A stretch of 64,000 nucleotides of DNA from Anaerocolumna sedimenticola (lineage in GTDB: Bacteria; Bacillota; Clostridia; Lachnospirales; Lachnospiraceae), in contig NZ_CP048000.1 of the NCBI RefSeq assembly GCF_009931695.1, positions 3,055,501 through 3,119,500 of the forward strand, in the 5' to 3' direction. Below, piece after piece: positions 27,438 through 36,054 of this stretch. The position numbers and the translations under genes are program-made. The notes below the pieces were generated by a model that did no database searches, was not told the origin of the DNA, and saw only the letters and a list, made by a program, of their open reading frames with translations. Position 1 is the first letter of the stretch, and the number at the start of each line of letters is the position of its first letter.

Positions 27438-28154
27438 ATGAAGATAGGATTACAGTTGTATACCATAAGAGATACGTATCAGAATGCCGATGAATTTAAG
27501 GCAAATATCAAAAAGGTTAAGGAATTAGGATATGATGGCGTCGAATTCGCCGGTTATGCAGGAATGGATGCAAATGATTTGAAAGCTTTTCTGGACGAAA
27601 TAGGTTTAGAAGCTATTTCAAGCCATCATGGTTTAAATGACCTGGAATTTAAATTGGATGAACTGGTACAGTATAATAAAACATTAGGTTGCAAATATAT
27701 GGTTTGTGCATTTGCGCCAACCGGTAATAAAGAAGAAGTGGATCATGTGGTAAAAGTAATGAGTGCCGCAAAGAAAACAGTTGCTGACAATGGTATGGAA
27801 TTATTATACCACAATCATTCCCACGAATTTAAAATATTGGATGACGGCAGTTTGCCCTTGGCTTTAATAGGAGATAGCTGTAATTTGGAATTAGATACTT
27901 TTTGGGTATTTAATGCAGGAGTAGAGCCTTGTTCTTTTATTCGTGACAATAAGGATGTAATTTCATTGATACATTTAAAGGACGGAAGCTTTGAAGGAGT
28001 GCCTTGCGCAATCGGAGAAGGTTTCAACAATATAAAAGGAATCAGGGAAATGTCGGCAAGAATCGGTATGGAATGGCTTATCGTAGAAAATGATAAACCA
28101 ACACCGGACGGACTTTCCGATGTAGGCAGAAGTATCCGTTATTTAAAAGGCTGA
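27438..28154 (+). CDS. Sugar phosphate isomerase/epimerase (TIM barrel)
   Basis: A 238-residue xylose-isomerase-like TIM-barrel protein. Family segments are LLYHNHSHEF, LELDTFWVF, SLIHLKDG and WLIVENDKP, which supply His, Asp and Glu ligands. It starts 112 bases after the Gfo/Idh gene in what looks like one transcription unit and probably acts on the keto product or precursor of that dehydrogenase. The exact substrate is unknown. GAGGGAGG directly precedes the start. Two hairpin terminators follow (28214 and 28279). Confidence 0.87.
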   Translation: MKIGLQLYTIRDTYQNADEFKANIKKVKELGYDGVEFAGYAGMDANDLKAFLDEIGLEAISSHHGLNDLEFKLDELVQYNKTLGCKYMVCAFAPTGNKEEVDHVVKVMSAAKKTVADNGMELLYHNHSHEFKILDDGSLPLALIGDSCNLELDTFWVFNAGVEPCSFIRDNKDVISLIHLKDGSFEGVPCAIGEGFNNIKGIREMSARIGMEWLIVENDKPTPDGLSDVGRSIRYLKG

Positions 28155-28213
28155 TTGTTTTTGGTAAGGCCTGCTTATCTGGTTAGGTAATCGTAATTTA
28201 AACCAAAGATCTG

Positions 28214-28260
28214 TTGCATAATTATATTATTTTCATTTTGATTATGCAATTATATTTTTT
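28214..28260 (+). terminator. Intrinsic terminator
   Basis: TTGCATAAT (28214-28222) pairs with ATTATGCAA (28241-28249) and is followed by TTATATTTTTT. Confidence 0.8.
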
Positions 28261-28278
28261 GGAATTTATACTTAGCAG

Positions 28279-28328
28279 CGCGGATAAAAGCGGCAATCTA
28301 TTTCCTGCCCGCTTATATCCGCGTTTAT
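28279..28328 (+). terminator. Second hairpin terminator
   Basis: CGCGGATAAAAGCGG (28279-28293) pairs with CCGCTTATATCCGCG (28309-28323), 14 of 15 positions, followed by TTTATTT. It stacks directly before repeat copy A3. Confidence 0.75.
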
Positions 28329-28395
28329 TTCCACGAAAGCAAAGTGAGAATTAGCAAGATTGCTTGCATTAATTCCAATGGTTTATTTCTTTGCA
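28329..28395 (+). repeat. Hairpin repeat family A, copy A3 (3' half decayed)
   Basis: The first half is well preserved (CACGAAAGCAAAGTGAGAAT, then TAGCAAG). The second hairpin is reduced to a short TTTATTTCTTT-like stretch. Confidence 0.75.
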
Positions 28396-28503
28396 TTCAG
28401 GAGAGTATAACAGAGAATATAAAACTCATTTCTCTTAATTATATCAAAAATTATTCTAGATATATCATTTCATGATTCAATTTCCCGAATTATAATCTTA
28501 TAA

Positions 28504-28552
28504 TTGACAAATAAAAAATATATGTATATATTAATTGTTAGACATCTAACAA
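28504..28552 (+). promoter_or_regulatory. Promoter and probable MarR operator
   Basis: TTGACA (28504-28509), 17-base spacer, TATATT (28527-28532). Immediately after lies the perfect inverted repeat TTGTTAG-ACAT-CTAACAA (28535-28552), covering the expected transcription start and abutting the ribosome site AAAGGAG. It is placed to let the MarR product repress its own operon. Confidence 0.75.
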
Positions 28553-28567
28553 AGGAGTGAATGAATA

Positions 28568-29023
28568 ATGTACCAGAATAGAAAACCGGAGGATAGAGAT
28601 GATAATGGAATTCTTATCCAAAGGCTTGCTAAAAATATTAAATATCTGGCAGATGAGAATTTATCAAATCATAATATTACAATTGAACAGGTTAAAATAT
28701 TACGGTTTTTAAGTGAAAGTTTGGGCTCTTTTGCTTATCAGAAGGATATCGAGCAGAACTTTGCAATCAAACGGTCCTCCGTAACCAATATACTTCAGAA
28801 TATGGAGAAAAGCGGACTGATTGAACGACTCGGGGACGTATCGGATGCGAGGATAAAGAAAGTTCTCCTGACAGAAAAGGGAGCAGAACTGTCTAAAACC
28901 TTAAAGGATTTTATTTGTAATCTTGAATCAGTAATCGTTAATGATATGACCGGTGAAGAGAAAGAAGTGTTTAAAAATTTATTGAAAAAGAGCCTTAATA
29001 ATGTTAATGAATTATTCAGGTAA
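28568..29023 (+). CDS. MarR-family regulator
   Basis: A 151-residue winged helix-turn-helix protein. The DNA-binding part spans about 35-105 and includes FAIKRSSVTNILQNMEKSGL (recognition helix) and the wing segment DARIKKVLLTEKG. It heads an operon with two ABC exporter half-transporters, the common MarR-multidrug pump arrangement, and should be released by an exported toxic compound. The promoter/operator at 28504-28552 supports autoregulation. Confidence 0.94.
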   Translation: MYQNRKPEDRDDNGILIQRLAKNIKYLADENLSNHNITIEQVKILRFLSESLGSFAYQKDIEQNFAIKRSSVTNILQNMEKSGLIERLGDVSDARIKKVLLTEKGAELSKTLKDFICNLESVIVNDMTGEEKEVFKNLLKKSLNNVNELFR

Positions 29024-29044
29024 AATGGACGCTCAGGATTTGTA

Positions 29045-29068
29045 TGCCGCCATTGCGGCAGAGGGAGG
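29045..29068 (+). promoter_or_regulatory. Mini-hairpin abutting the ribosome site (module copy 2)
   Basis: TGCCGC, loop CATT, GCGGCA, followed at once by GAGGGAGG and the start codon of the first ABC gene. It matches the module at 27409-27432 almost base for base. Confidence 0.5.
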
Positions 29069-29073
29069 TTATT

Positions 29074-30804
29074 ATGGTTAAAAAGTTAGCTGCCTGTATC
29101 GGTGACTATAAAAAATACGCAATACTTACACCGATTGTAATGGTGGGGGAAGTTATGATGGAAATCTTAATTCCTTTTGTTATGTCAAAAATTATCGATA
29201 TTGGAATATTGGGAAATGGGGGTATCACTTATATTATTAAAATGGGAATTTTAATGATAACCATGGCACTAATTTCCCTTTGCTTCGGTGCGGTGGGAGG
29301 AAAATTTGCAGCAATAGCCGGAATGGGGTTTGCCAAGAACCTGAGAAAGAGACTTTTTGATAAAGTACAGGATTTTTCTTTTGCAAATGTAGATAAATTT
29401 TCTACCCCTTCACTTGTGACCAGACTGACTACGGATGTTACCAATACGCAGAATGCATTTATGATGCTGATACGTATGGCGGTCCGTGCACCGATCATGT
29501 TAATCGGGGCCACTATCATGGCAATTATTATGAACGCAAAGTTATCGATTGTATTTTTAATTGCAATTCCTTTTTTAGGATTTGCCCTTTACATAATTAT
29601 GTCCAAAGCACATCCCAGATTTGTTGCCATGCTGAAGCTTTACGACAGAATGAATTCCGATGTGCAGGAAAATCTGGTTGGAATACGGGTCGTTAAGGCT
29701 TTTGTAAGAGAAGCGTATGAAAAAACCAAATTTCAGAATTCTGCGAACGCCGTAAGGAAAGCTCAGGTAAGAGCCGAAAAATTGATCATCTTAAACGGTC
29801 CCGTTATGCAAATAAGTATGTATGGCTGTATTCTGGCTGTTTTATGGTTTGGCGGAAATATGGTAATGAAAGGCAGCTTCGAAATCGGGCAGATATCGAG
29901 TTTTATCAATTATATCACACAGATTTTAATGTCACTTATGATGATTTCCATGATTTTTATTATGCTTGTTATCTCAAGGGCATCCATGACCCGTATTGTA
30001 GAAGTATTGGATGAAGAGATTGATATCAAAGATAATAGTACAGGGTTACAAAATAAGGTGGAAGATGGCTCGATCGAATTTAATCATGTATCTTTTAGTT
30101 ATGCAAAAGATAAAGAAAATTTAACCTTAAGTGATATTAATTTTCACATTAATTCCGGTGAAACAATTGGAATTATCGGAGGAACCGGTTCTTCCAAATC
30201 CACGCTGGTCAGTCTTATCCCCAGATTATATGATGTACTGGAGGGAGAAATCAAAGTCGGCGGCATTAATGTAAAAGATTATGCATTAGAGACTTTAAGA
30301 AACGATGTTGCCATGGTACTTCAGAAAAATGTGCTGTTTTCCGGAACAATAAGGGAAAATTTAAAATGGGGTAATGAAGCTGCAACAGAGGTAGAAATAG
30401 TCAGTGCCTGCAAGGCAGCGCAGGCTTATGATTTTATAATGTCCTTTCCCGATGGTTTAGAGACGGACTTGGGACAGGGCGGCGTAAACGTATCCGGCGG
30501 ACAAAAACAAAGATTATGTATCGCCAGGGCTTTATTAAAAAAACCGAAAATCATTATTCTTGACGATTCCACCAGTGCGGTGGACACTGCAACGGACAGT
30601 AAAATCCGTCGGGCTTTTAAAGAAACTTTAACAGATACAACGACAATTATCATTGCTCAAAGAATATCCTCCGTATGTGATGCAGATCGTATTCTGGTAC
30701 TGGATGATGGTAAAATCGACGCTTTTGCATCCCATGAGGAATTGATGAAAAACAATAAGATATACAGGGAAGTATATGAGTCACAGCAGAAAGGGGATGA
30801 GTAA
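29074..30804 (+). CDS. Heterodimeric ABC exporter subunit 1 (degenerate-site half)
   Basis: A 576-residue half-transporter: six membrane helices (about 1-310), then an ATPase domain. Walker A is GGTGSSKST, the signature is a canonical VSGGQKQR, and Walker B ends LDDSTSAVD, with Asp in place of the catalytic Glu. This matches the non-catalytic subunit of heterodimeric exporters such as TM287/288 and LmrCD. It pairs with the next product, whose defects are complementary. The ATG at 29074 is set by GAGGGAGG; the frame is open to 29044. Exported substrates are likely drugs, lipids or peptides. Confidence 0.93.
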   Translation: MVKKLAACIGDYKKYAILTPIVMVGEVMMEILIPFVMSKIIDIGILGNGGITYIIKMGILMITMALISLCFGAVGGKFAAIAGMGFAKNLRKRLFDKVQDFSFANVDKFSTPSLVTRLTTDVTNTQNAFMMLIRMAVRAPIMLIGATIMAIIMNAKLSIVFLIAIPFLGFALYIIMSKAHPRFVAMLKLYDRMNSDVQENLVGIRVVKAFVREAYEKTKFQNSANAVRKAQVRAEKLIILNGPVMQISMYGCILAVLWFGGNMVMKGSFEIGQISSFINYITQILMSLMMISMIFIMLVISRASMTRIVEVLDEEIDIKDNSTGLQNKVEDGSIEFNHVSFSYAKDKENLTLSDINFHINSGETIGIIGGTGSSKSTLVSLIPRLYDVLEGEIKVGGINVKDYALETLRNDVAMVLQKNVLFSGTIRENLKWGNEAATEVEIVSACKAAQAYDFIMSFPDGLETDLGQGGVNVSGGQKQRLCIARALLKKPKIIILDDSTSAVDTATDSKIRRAFKETLTDTTTIIIAQRISSVCDADRILVLDDGKIDAFASHEELMKNNKIYREVYESQQKGDE

Positions 30805-30805
30805 A

Positions 30806-32701
30806 ATGCCGGGACCGATGAGAGAACTAAAACCGGGTAATAAACCTAAGAATGTAGGACGTTCCTTAAAACGTATCTTTGATTACATGGCAGAATATAA
30901 ATTTCAGTTAGTATTGGTATTATTTTTTATACTTTTAAGTGCGGGTGCCCAGATTATCGGTACGTCCTTTTTAAAAGCTGTTATTGACAGATATATTGAA
31001 CCGCTGGCAAGAAACTATGACAGTGCCCTGTTAAAAGGCTTTATTAAGACCCTTCTAATAATGGGGTTGATATATCTTCTAGGTGCCGTATCGACGTATC
31101 TTTTCAGCAGAATTATGTTAAATGTTTCTACAAAAACCTTATATAAAATAAGGGTGGATTTATTTGATAAGATGGAATCCTTTCCAATCAAATATTTTGA
31201 TACCCATACCCATGGGGATTTGATGAGCCGGTATACCAACGACACGGATACTATTCGAGAAATGTTAAGTAACAGTGTGGCTAACTTTATATCTTCAGCA
31301 ATCACTGTGACCGGCGTTTTTACCATGATGATTGTGTTCAGCTGGCAGCTTACGATTTTAGTGGTCTGTATGTTATTTATCATGTTAAAGGTAATTAAAA
31401 AAATCGGCGGCAAAAGCGGCATGTATTTTAAGGCCCAGCAGAAAAAGCTTGGTAAAGTCAATGGTTTTATAGAAGAAATGTTTGAAGGCCAAAAAGTTGT
31501 TAAGGTATTTTGCCATGAAGAAACCTCAAAAGCTCAATTCGAAAAATTAAATGATGAATTATGTGAAGCAGCTACGAATGCCAATACATTTGCTAATATT
31601 TTAATGCCGATCATGGGTAACTTATCCCATATTCTTTATGCCTGTACCGCAGTTTTCGGCGGAGTGCTTGCAGTTATGGGTTCCATATCCCTGGGTACTG
31701 TGGTTGCATTTTTACAGTATACACGAAGTTTTTCACAGCCGATCACCCAGATATCCCAGCAGTTAAATTCCGTATTATCAGCCCTTGCCGGAGCGGAAAG
31801 AATCTTCGATATGATCGATGAGAGACCTGAGGTTGATGACGGATACGTGACTTTGGTAAATGCCAGAATGGATGCTTCCGGTAACATTTCGGAAGCAAAA
31901 GAGCATACAGGAATCTGGGCCTGGAAACACCCGCATAAATCCGATGGAACCGTTACTTATACACAGGTTAAAGGTGATGTAACCTTTGATAATGTAGTCT
32001 TTGGTTACGAAGAGAACAAAACCGTTTTAAACGGAATCAGTCTGAATGCGAAACCGGGACAGAAAATTGCATTTGTAGGTTCAACCGGAGCTGGAAAAAC
32101 GACTATAACGAATTTAATAAACCGTTTTTATGACGTACCGGACGGTAAAATACGTTATGATGGAATTAACATTAATAAAATTAAAAAGGATGATTTAAGA
32201 TCCTCTTTAGCTATGGTTTTGCAGGATTCACACCTTTTTACCGGAACAGTTATGGAAAACATCCGCTACGGTAATTTAAATGCCGGTGATGAAGAAGTGA
32301 TCGCCGCCGCCAAACTGGCTAATGCACATTCCTTTATAAAACATTTACCCCATGGATATCAAACTATGCTAACATCAGATGGTGCAAATCTTTCCCAAGG
32401 CCAGCGTCAGCTAATAACCATTGCAAGGGCTGCCGTAGCCGATCCTCCTGTACTGATATTGGATGAGGCAACTTCTTCCATAGATACCAGAACGGAAGCA
32501 CTGATTGAAAAAGGTATGGATAGCCTGATGGAGGGCAGGACAGTATTTGTTATAGCACATAGACTTTCCACAGTCCGCAATTCTCATGCTATTATGGTTT
32601 TAGAGAATGGGGAGATAATTGAACGGGGAAATCACAATGAGTTAATAGAACAGAAAGGAAAATATTATCAGTTATATACCGGAATGTTTGAATTATCATA
32701 A
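30806..32701 (+). CDS. Heterodimeric ABC exporter subunit 2 (catalytic half)
   Basis: A 631-residue half-transporter with six membrane helices, then an ATPase domain. Walker A is GSTGAGKTT, Walker B LILDEATSSID keeps the catalytic Glu, but the signature is a degenerate LSQGQRQ. Together with subunit 1 this gives one active and one degenerate ATP site. An insertion of about 50 residues between the membrane part and the ATPase (EERPEVDDGYVT to KGDVTFDN) is longer than in subunit 1. The start follows the previous stop by one base (TAA-A-ATG); the in-frame ATG at 30776 would overlap subunit 1. Confidence 0.93.
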   Translation: MPGPMRELKPGNKPKNVGRSLKRIFDYMAEYKFQLVLVLFFILLSAGAQIIGTSFLKAVIDRYIEPLARNYDSALLKGFIKTLLIMGLIYLLGAVSTYLFSRIMLNVSTKTLYKIRVDLFDKMESFPIKYFDTHTHGDLMSRYTNDTDTIREMLSNSVANFISSAITVTGVFTMMIVFSWQLTILVVCMLFIMLKVIKKIGGKSGMYFKAQQKKLGKVNGFIEEMFEGQKVVKVFCHEETSKAQFEKLNDELCEAATNANTFANILMPIMGNLSHILYACTAVFGGVLAVMGSISLGTVVAFLQYTRSFSQPITQISQQLNSVLSALAGAERIFDMIDERPEVDDGYVTLVNARMDASGNISEAKEHTGIWAWKHPHKSDGTVTYTQVKGDVTFDNVVFGYEENKTVLNGISLNAKPGQKIAFVGSTGAGKTTITNLINRFYDVPDGKIRYDGININKIKKDDLRSSLAMVLQDSHLFTGTVMENIRYGNLNAGDEEVIAAAKLANAHSFIKHLPHGYQTMLTSDGANLSQGQRQLITIARAAVADPPVLILDEATSSIDTRTEALIEKGMDSLMEGRTVFVIAHRLSTVRNSHAIMVLENGEIIERGNHNELIEQKGKYYQLYTGMFELS

Positions 32702-32773
32702 GTTTTCAATTCTATAAATCACTTTCGAAAAGACCGGATAAGTATATTAAAAGCTAATTAAGGAACGAATTAA

Positions 32774-32829
32774 GCGCAAACTAAGAGAAATCCCGGTGTA
32801 ATTCCTGGCCAAATCCTCTTAGTTTGCGC
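32774..32829. terminator. Bidirectional hairpin terminator
   Basis: GCGCAAACTAAGAG (32774-32787) pairs perfectly with CTCTTAGTTTGCGC (32816-32829), loop of 28. It lies between the convergent ABC operon and the flavodoxin gene. Confidence 0.75.
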
Positions 32830-32847
32830 CTAATAATATATAAGAAT

Positions 32848-33327
32848 TTATTTTAATTCGTACCCAATAGCCGCAAGCCATTTTGTGACCTCTTCCGGTG
32901 TAACCGCACCGTTTACAGCAATACCGGGTAGTATTATTGATTTTGAACATTCTTTTGCGATATCATTTTCAATTTGGCAAAATCCGCCGCCTCCATGTGT
33001 ACAGAATGGAATCACGGTTTTGCCTGTAAAATCATGTTGTTTAAGAAAACTCATCACCGGAGGGGCTAATGTTTTAAACCAGTTAGGCGTCCCTATAAAT
33101 AGTGTCTGATAATCATCTATTGACTCATTTCCTGATATTAGCTTAGGGCAAAATCCTCGGGAAATTTCATTTCTTATTTCTTTAGAGGCGGTATTATAGT
33201 CAAAGGAATAAGTCTTATCCGGAATTAATTCTCTTATAGTACCACCGGTCTGTTTTTCAATTTCTAATGCTAAGCTCTTAGTGTTTTGGAAAAGAGAATA
33301 ATATACTATCAGTGTATTATTCATCAT
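32848..33327 (-). CDS. Flavodoxin-family protein
   Basis: A 159-residue FMN-binding flavodoxin fold. The phosphate-binding loop near the N-terminus is YYSLFQNTKSLA (the TxxxTxxxA position is adapted to SLFQNTKSLA). The isoalloxazine-contact segments are FIGTPNWFKTLAPP and THGGGGFCQIE. It is an electron carrier or NAD(P)H-dependent flavin protein, probably replacing ferredoxin in some reaction. Two adjacent ATG codons begin the frame. It lies about 140 bases downstream of the isochorismatase-like gene on the same strand. Confidence 0.9.
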   Translation of the reverse strand: MMNNTLIVYYSLFQNTKSLALEIEKQTGGTIRELIPDKTYSFDYNTASKEIRNEISRGFCPKLISGNESIDDYQTLFIGTPNWFKTLAPPVMSFLKQHDFTGKTVIPFCTHGGGGFCQIENDIAKECSKSIILPGIAVNGAVTPEEVTKWLAAIGYELK

Positions 33328-33465
33328 GTAAAATCCTTTCGTTATCCGAATTACCCGGTTGATAATAAATCATTACTTTGGTATGTATCGTTTTAATAAC
33401 TGTCAGTTAAAGGTTTTAAGTATTTATCGGTCTTAAGACCGGGTTATATCCCAGTACTTTTAACT

Positions 33466-33993
33466 TTATAAATTTTTTATGATTTCTTTACTCTCTAATA
33501 CCTTTCCAAAACGGTTATTCCAGATTCTATAAAAATAAAATTCACGTATTTCCTTTGCGGAGATTGAGGGCTGGTCAAAGGTCGAAATGGCATCTTCGGC
33601 TATGATCAGATCAAAGCCATTCTCAAAAGCCACTTTAATAGAAGTATCGATACAATATTCGGTCTGCATTCCGGCGATGATTAACGTAGCATATTCTTTC
33701 GTATCAAGATAATCCTGCAGCCCGGTACCTTTAAATGCACTGTTATAATCTTTGTTAAACACTCTTTCTGTACCGGTTGGTTTTATTTTATCATAAATCT
33801 GCCAACCCTCGGTTCCGGGGGCAAGATTTTCCTCTTCCTCTCCATTATGCTGAACATAGATAACTTCTATTTCTTTATCTCTGCAGCTGGATATTAATTG
33901 TTCCAATGAATGAATCATACTATCTTCCTGATAAGGGTGTTCCTTTACCAGTGCATTCTGAACATCGATTACTAACAAAGCGGTTTTTCCCAT
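33466..33993 (-). CDS. Isochorismatase-family cysteine hydrolase
   Basis: A 175-residue cysteine hydrolase. The catalytic triad is visible: Asp10 (LLVIDVQNA), Lys81 (VFNKDYNSAF) and Cys114 (MQTEYCIDTS), with the preceding cis-peptide region AGMQTEY. Such enzymes hydrolyse small amides such as nicotinamide, or isochorismate; the sequence does not decide the substrate. The ATG is preceded by AAAGGAGTGTAGAT. Confidence 0.9.
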   Translation of the reverse strand: MGKTALLVIDVQNALVKEHPYQEDSMIHSLEQLISSCRDKEIEVIYVQHNGEEEENLAPGTEGWQIYDKIKPTGTERVFNKDYNSAFKGTGLQDYLDTKEYATLIIAGMQTEYCIDTSIKVAFENGFDLIIAEDAISTFDQPSISAKEIREFYFYRIWNNRFGKVLESKEIIKNL

Positions 33994-34236
33994 AATATCT
34001 ACACTCCTTTTGATTATTTTTTAACAGGTAACTGTGAAACAATGTTATAGTCTGTAAATTATATAGTTTCAAAAGTACCTTATGTTTGTTTCAATATTCC
34101 TGATTATAGCATACTATTCGAAAAAAAAACAGTAAAGTCATGTAAAAATTGTAAATGGTTTCATTAATTTAAGAAAAAAATGTCTGAATTCGGTGAGAAA
34201 ACAAACATGAAAATGGGACAAAATGGGAAAAATAGT
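33994..34236. other. Intergenic region, divergent promoters
   Basis: AT-rich sequence between the isochorismatase-like gene and the small-protein gene. I see no inverted repeat, gene remnant or RNA motif here. Confidence 0.4.
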
Positions 34237-34265
34237 TTGACAATATATGGAATAAGCGATAAAAT
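34237..34265 (+). promoter_or_regulatory. Promoter of the small basic protein gene
   Basis: TTGACA (34237-34242), 17-base spacer, TAAAAT (34260-34265), about 40 bases before the start codon. Confidence 0.75.
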
Positions 34266-34307
34266 AATTTTAATATCACTAAATTGAAAAAAAGGTGGTG
34301 AAACATT

Positions 34308-34409
34308 ATGGGAGACAAGAATCCAAAAAAGGCACCGAAGAAAAAGGGATCAGAAAAATCTGGTGCACAATCTTCTGTTTCTTCAGGTTCTAACAAAAAA
34401 TCAAAATAG
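34308..34409 (+). CDS. Small basic protein, 33 residues
   Basis: Starts MGDKNPKKAPKKKG and ends SNKKSK. It is very rich in Lys and Ser/Gly, with no hydrophobic stretch. It has its own consensus promoter (34237), a strong ribosome site AAAGGTGGTG 6 bases before the ATG, and a compact terminator directly after the stop, so it is a genuine monocistronic gene despite its length. Small MGDK-type proteins of this style are annotated as hypothetical in many anaerobic Firmicutes. Charge suggests binding to nucleic acid or ribosomes, which is inference. Confidence 0.8.
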   Translation: MGDKNPKKAPKKKGSEKSGAQSSVSSGSNKKSK

Positions 34410-34418
34410 TAAATATAA

Positions 34419-34448
34419 AAAATTCCCTGGTAATTAAGGGAATTTTTT
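34419..34448 (+). terminator. Intrinsic terminator of the small-protein gene
   Basis: AAAATTCCC, loop, GGGAATTTT and T-run, beginning 10 bases after the TAG. Confidence 0.92.
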
Positions 34449-34455
34449 ATATTAT

Positions 34456-34930
34456 TTACGTGAAAGCAAAGTGAGAATTAGCAAGCCAGCTTGCAATAAT
34501 TCGAACGCCCACACGAGCCGGAGAAACACGCGAAGCGTGTTTCATCGGATTACGTGAAAGTAAAGTGAGAATTAGCAAGCCTGCTTGCAATAATTCGAAC
34601 GCCCACACGAGCCGGAGAAACACGCGAAGCGTGTTTCATCCGGATTACGTGAAAGCAAAGTGAGAATTAGCAAGCCTGCTTGCAATAATTCGAAACACGC
34701 ACACGAGCCGGAGAAACACGCGAAGCGTGTTTCATCGGATTACGTGAAAGCAAAGTGAGAATTAGCAAGCCTGCTTGCAATAATTCGAAACACGCACACG
34801 AGCCGGAGAAACACGCGAAGCGTGTTTCATCGGATTACGTGAAAGCAAAGTGAGAATTAGCAAGCCAGCTTGCAATAATTCGAACGCCCACACGAGCCGG
34901 AGAAACACGCGAAGCGTGTTTCATCCGGTT
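34456..34930 (+). repeat. Tandem array of five family A hairpin repeats
   Basis: Five head-to-tail copies with no spacer start at 34456, 34550, 34645, 34740 and 34835, each 94-96 bp. Each carries both hairpins (CAAGC.GCTTG core and GAAACACGCGAAGCGTGTTTC). Copies 1 and 5 share the variant CAAGCCAGCTTGC. Copies 3 and 4 share CGAAACACGCACACGAG, where the others read CGAACGCCCACACGAG. Arms of the second hairpin have changed together relative to single copies elsewhere (GAAACTCGC/GCGTGTTTC versus GAAACACGC/GCGTGTTTC), which improves pairing. No spacer sequences exist, so it is not a CRISPR array. Confidence 0.95.
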
Positions 34931-35068
34931 GGAATAGATCCCTTCAAATATATAAGCTAAAAACTTAGAAATGTATACTTTTACTTATAACTGGTAATTA
35001 ATATCCTTGACAAATTACATGATTATCGGCAACTGTGGCTTTATATGCCGTAATTGATAGGAGCAGTT

Positions 35069-35995
35069 ATGAGAGAAAGAAAAATAAAACAGGCTTTTGT
35101 AAGTATTACAAAAAATGAATCCGAGCAGAAATCCCTGACAGAAGCTTTGGATTTACTGCCGGTAAAGGATATAATTAGGGGAGGGGAAGTAGTTGTTATT
35201 ACCCCGAACTGGGTGAATGAAAAACCTCCTGAAACAGGTACCGTCGTAGGTCCTTATACCCTGCAGGAACTCATTAAGTATGTGAAACGCTTTAATCCGA
35301 AAGAAATCATTGTAGCCACTGGTTCCGGAGGAAAAGAAACCGGTACGATATTTAAAAACATTGGATATGATAAAATTATTGAAGCAGAACAGGTTCAGTT
35401 TATTGATTTAAACTATGGACCTTATACCGAATTAGAGCTGGAACATTCCATAGTTACAAAAACAAAAATCAACACTCTCATTGAAAGAATGGACGTACTA
35501 ATCAGTTTCAGCCAGTTAAAACAACATGAAGAAGCTACGGTAACGGCTTCTGTTAAAAATATTGCATTAGGGTGGCCGCCTGCTGAAATCCATGGTTTCC
35601 CTAAGAAGAACCTGGGTATTCATGAAGATCTCCACGGTTTTATTACTGCCATGGCTAAAAAAATACCAATTGATTTAGCTATCATCAGCGCTGATAAAGC
35701 CATGATCGGTACCGGTCCCTCAGATGGAAAAGCAGTGGATACCAAAGGTCTTGTTATTGCTTCAACGGATGCTGTAGCAGCTGATGCAATCGGTGCACGA
35801 TTGTTAGGTTTTTTACCCCAGGGAGTACAATATCTATATTCCCTTTCAAAAAGCCAGACAGGAGAAACAGATCCCAGCCATATGATAATGAAAGGTATGC
35901 CTCTTCAGGAAGCAGAAAAAGTATTTTCAATGGCAGCTTACGGACAGGAAGTTGTTCTGGACAAAGATAAAATAAAAGGGACCCATGGAAATTGA
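35069..35995 (+). CDS. DUF362-domain protein
   Basis: A 308-residue soluble protein of the DUF362 family. Typical segments are VVITPNWVNEKPPETGTVVGP, of which NWVNEKPPETG is diagnostic, SFSQLKQHEEATVTASVKNI and ADAIGARLLGF. The domain often accompanies iron-sulfur clusters, but no CxxC-rich ferredoxin part is present here. The function is unknown. It superficially resembles a nickel-pincer lactate racemase in length but lacks its motifs. The ATG at 35069 follows AGGAGCAG; the in-frame TTG at 35054 is less likely. Confidence 0.83.
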   Translation: MRERKIKQAFVSITKNESEQKSLTEALDLLPVKDIIRGGEVVVITPNWVNEKPPETGTVVGPYTLQELIKYVKRFNPKEIIVATGSGGKETGTIFKNIGYDKIIEAEQVQFIDLNYGPYTELELEHSIVTKTKINTLIERMDVLISFSQLKQHEEATVTASVKNIALGWPPAEIHGFPKKNLGIHEDLHGFITAMAKKIPIDLAIISADKAMIGTGPSDGKAVDTKGLVIASTDAVAADAIGARLLGFLPQGVQYLYSLSKSQTGETDPSHMIMKGMPLQEAEKVFSMAAYGQEVVLDKDKIKGTHGN

Positions 35996-36054
35996 TAATG
36001 GGCAGGTAAAAAGTTTAGTAAAGCTTTGGTATAAACCGATATTGGTTTCTATAG

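Noticed and set aside
34456-34930. CRISPR array
   Set aside because: Repeats are 94-96 bp, contiguous and without unique spacers, and no cas gene is in the window.
35069-35995. Lactate racemase LarA as partner for larE
   Set aside because: The protein has DUF362 signatures and lacks the LarA motifs that bind the nickel-pincer cofactor.
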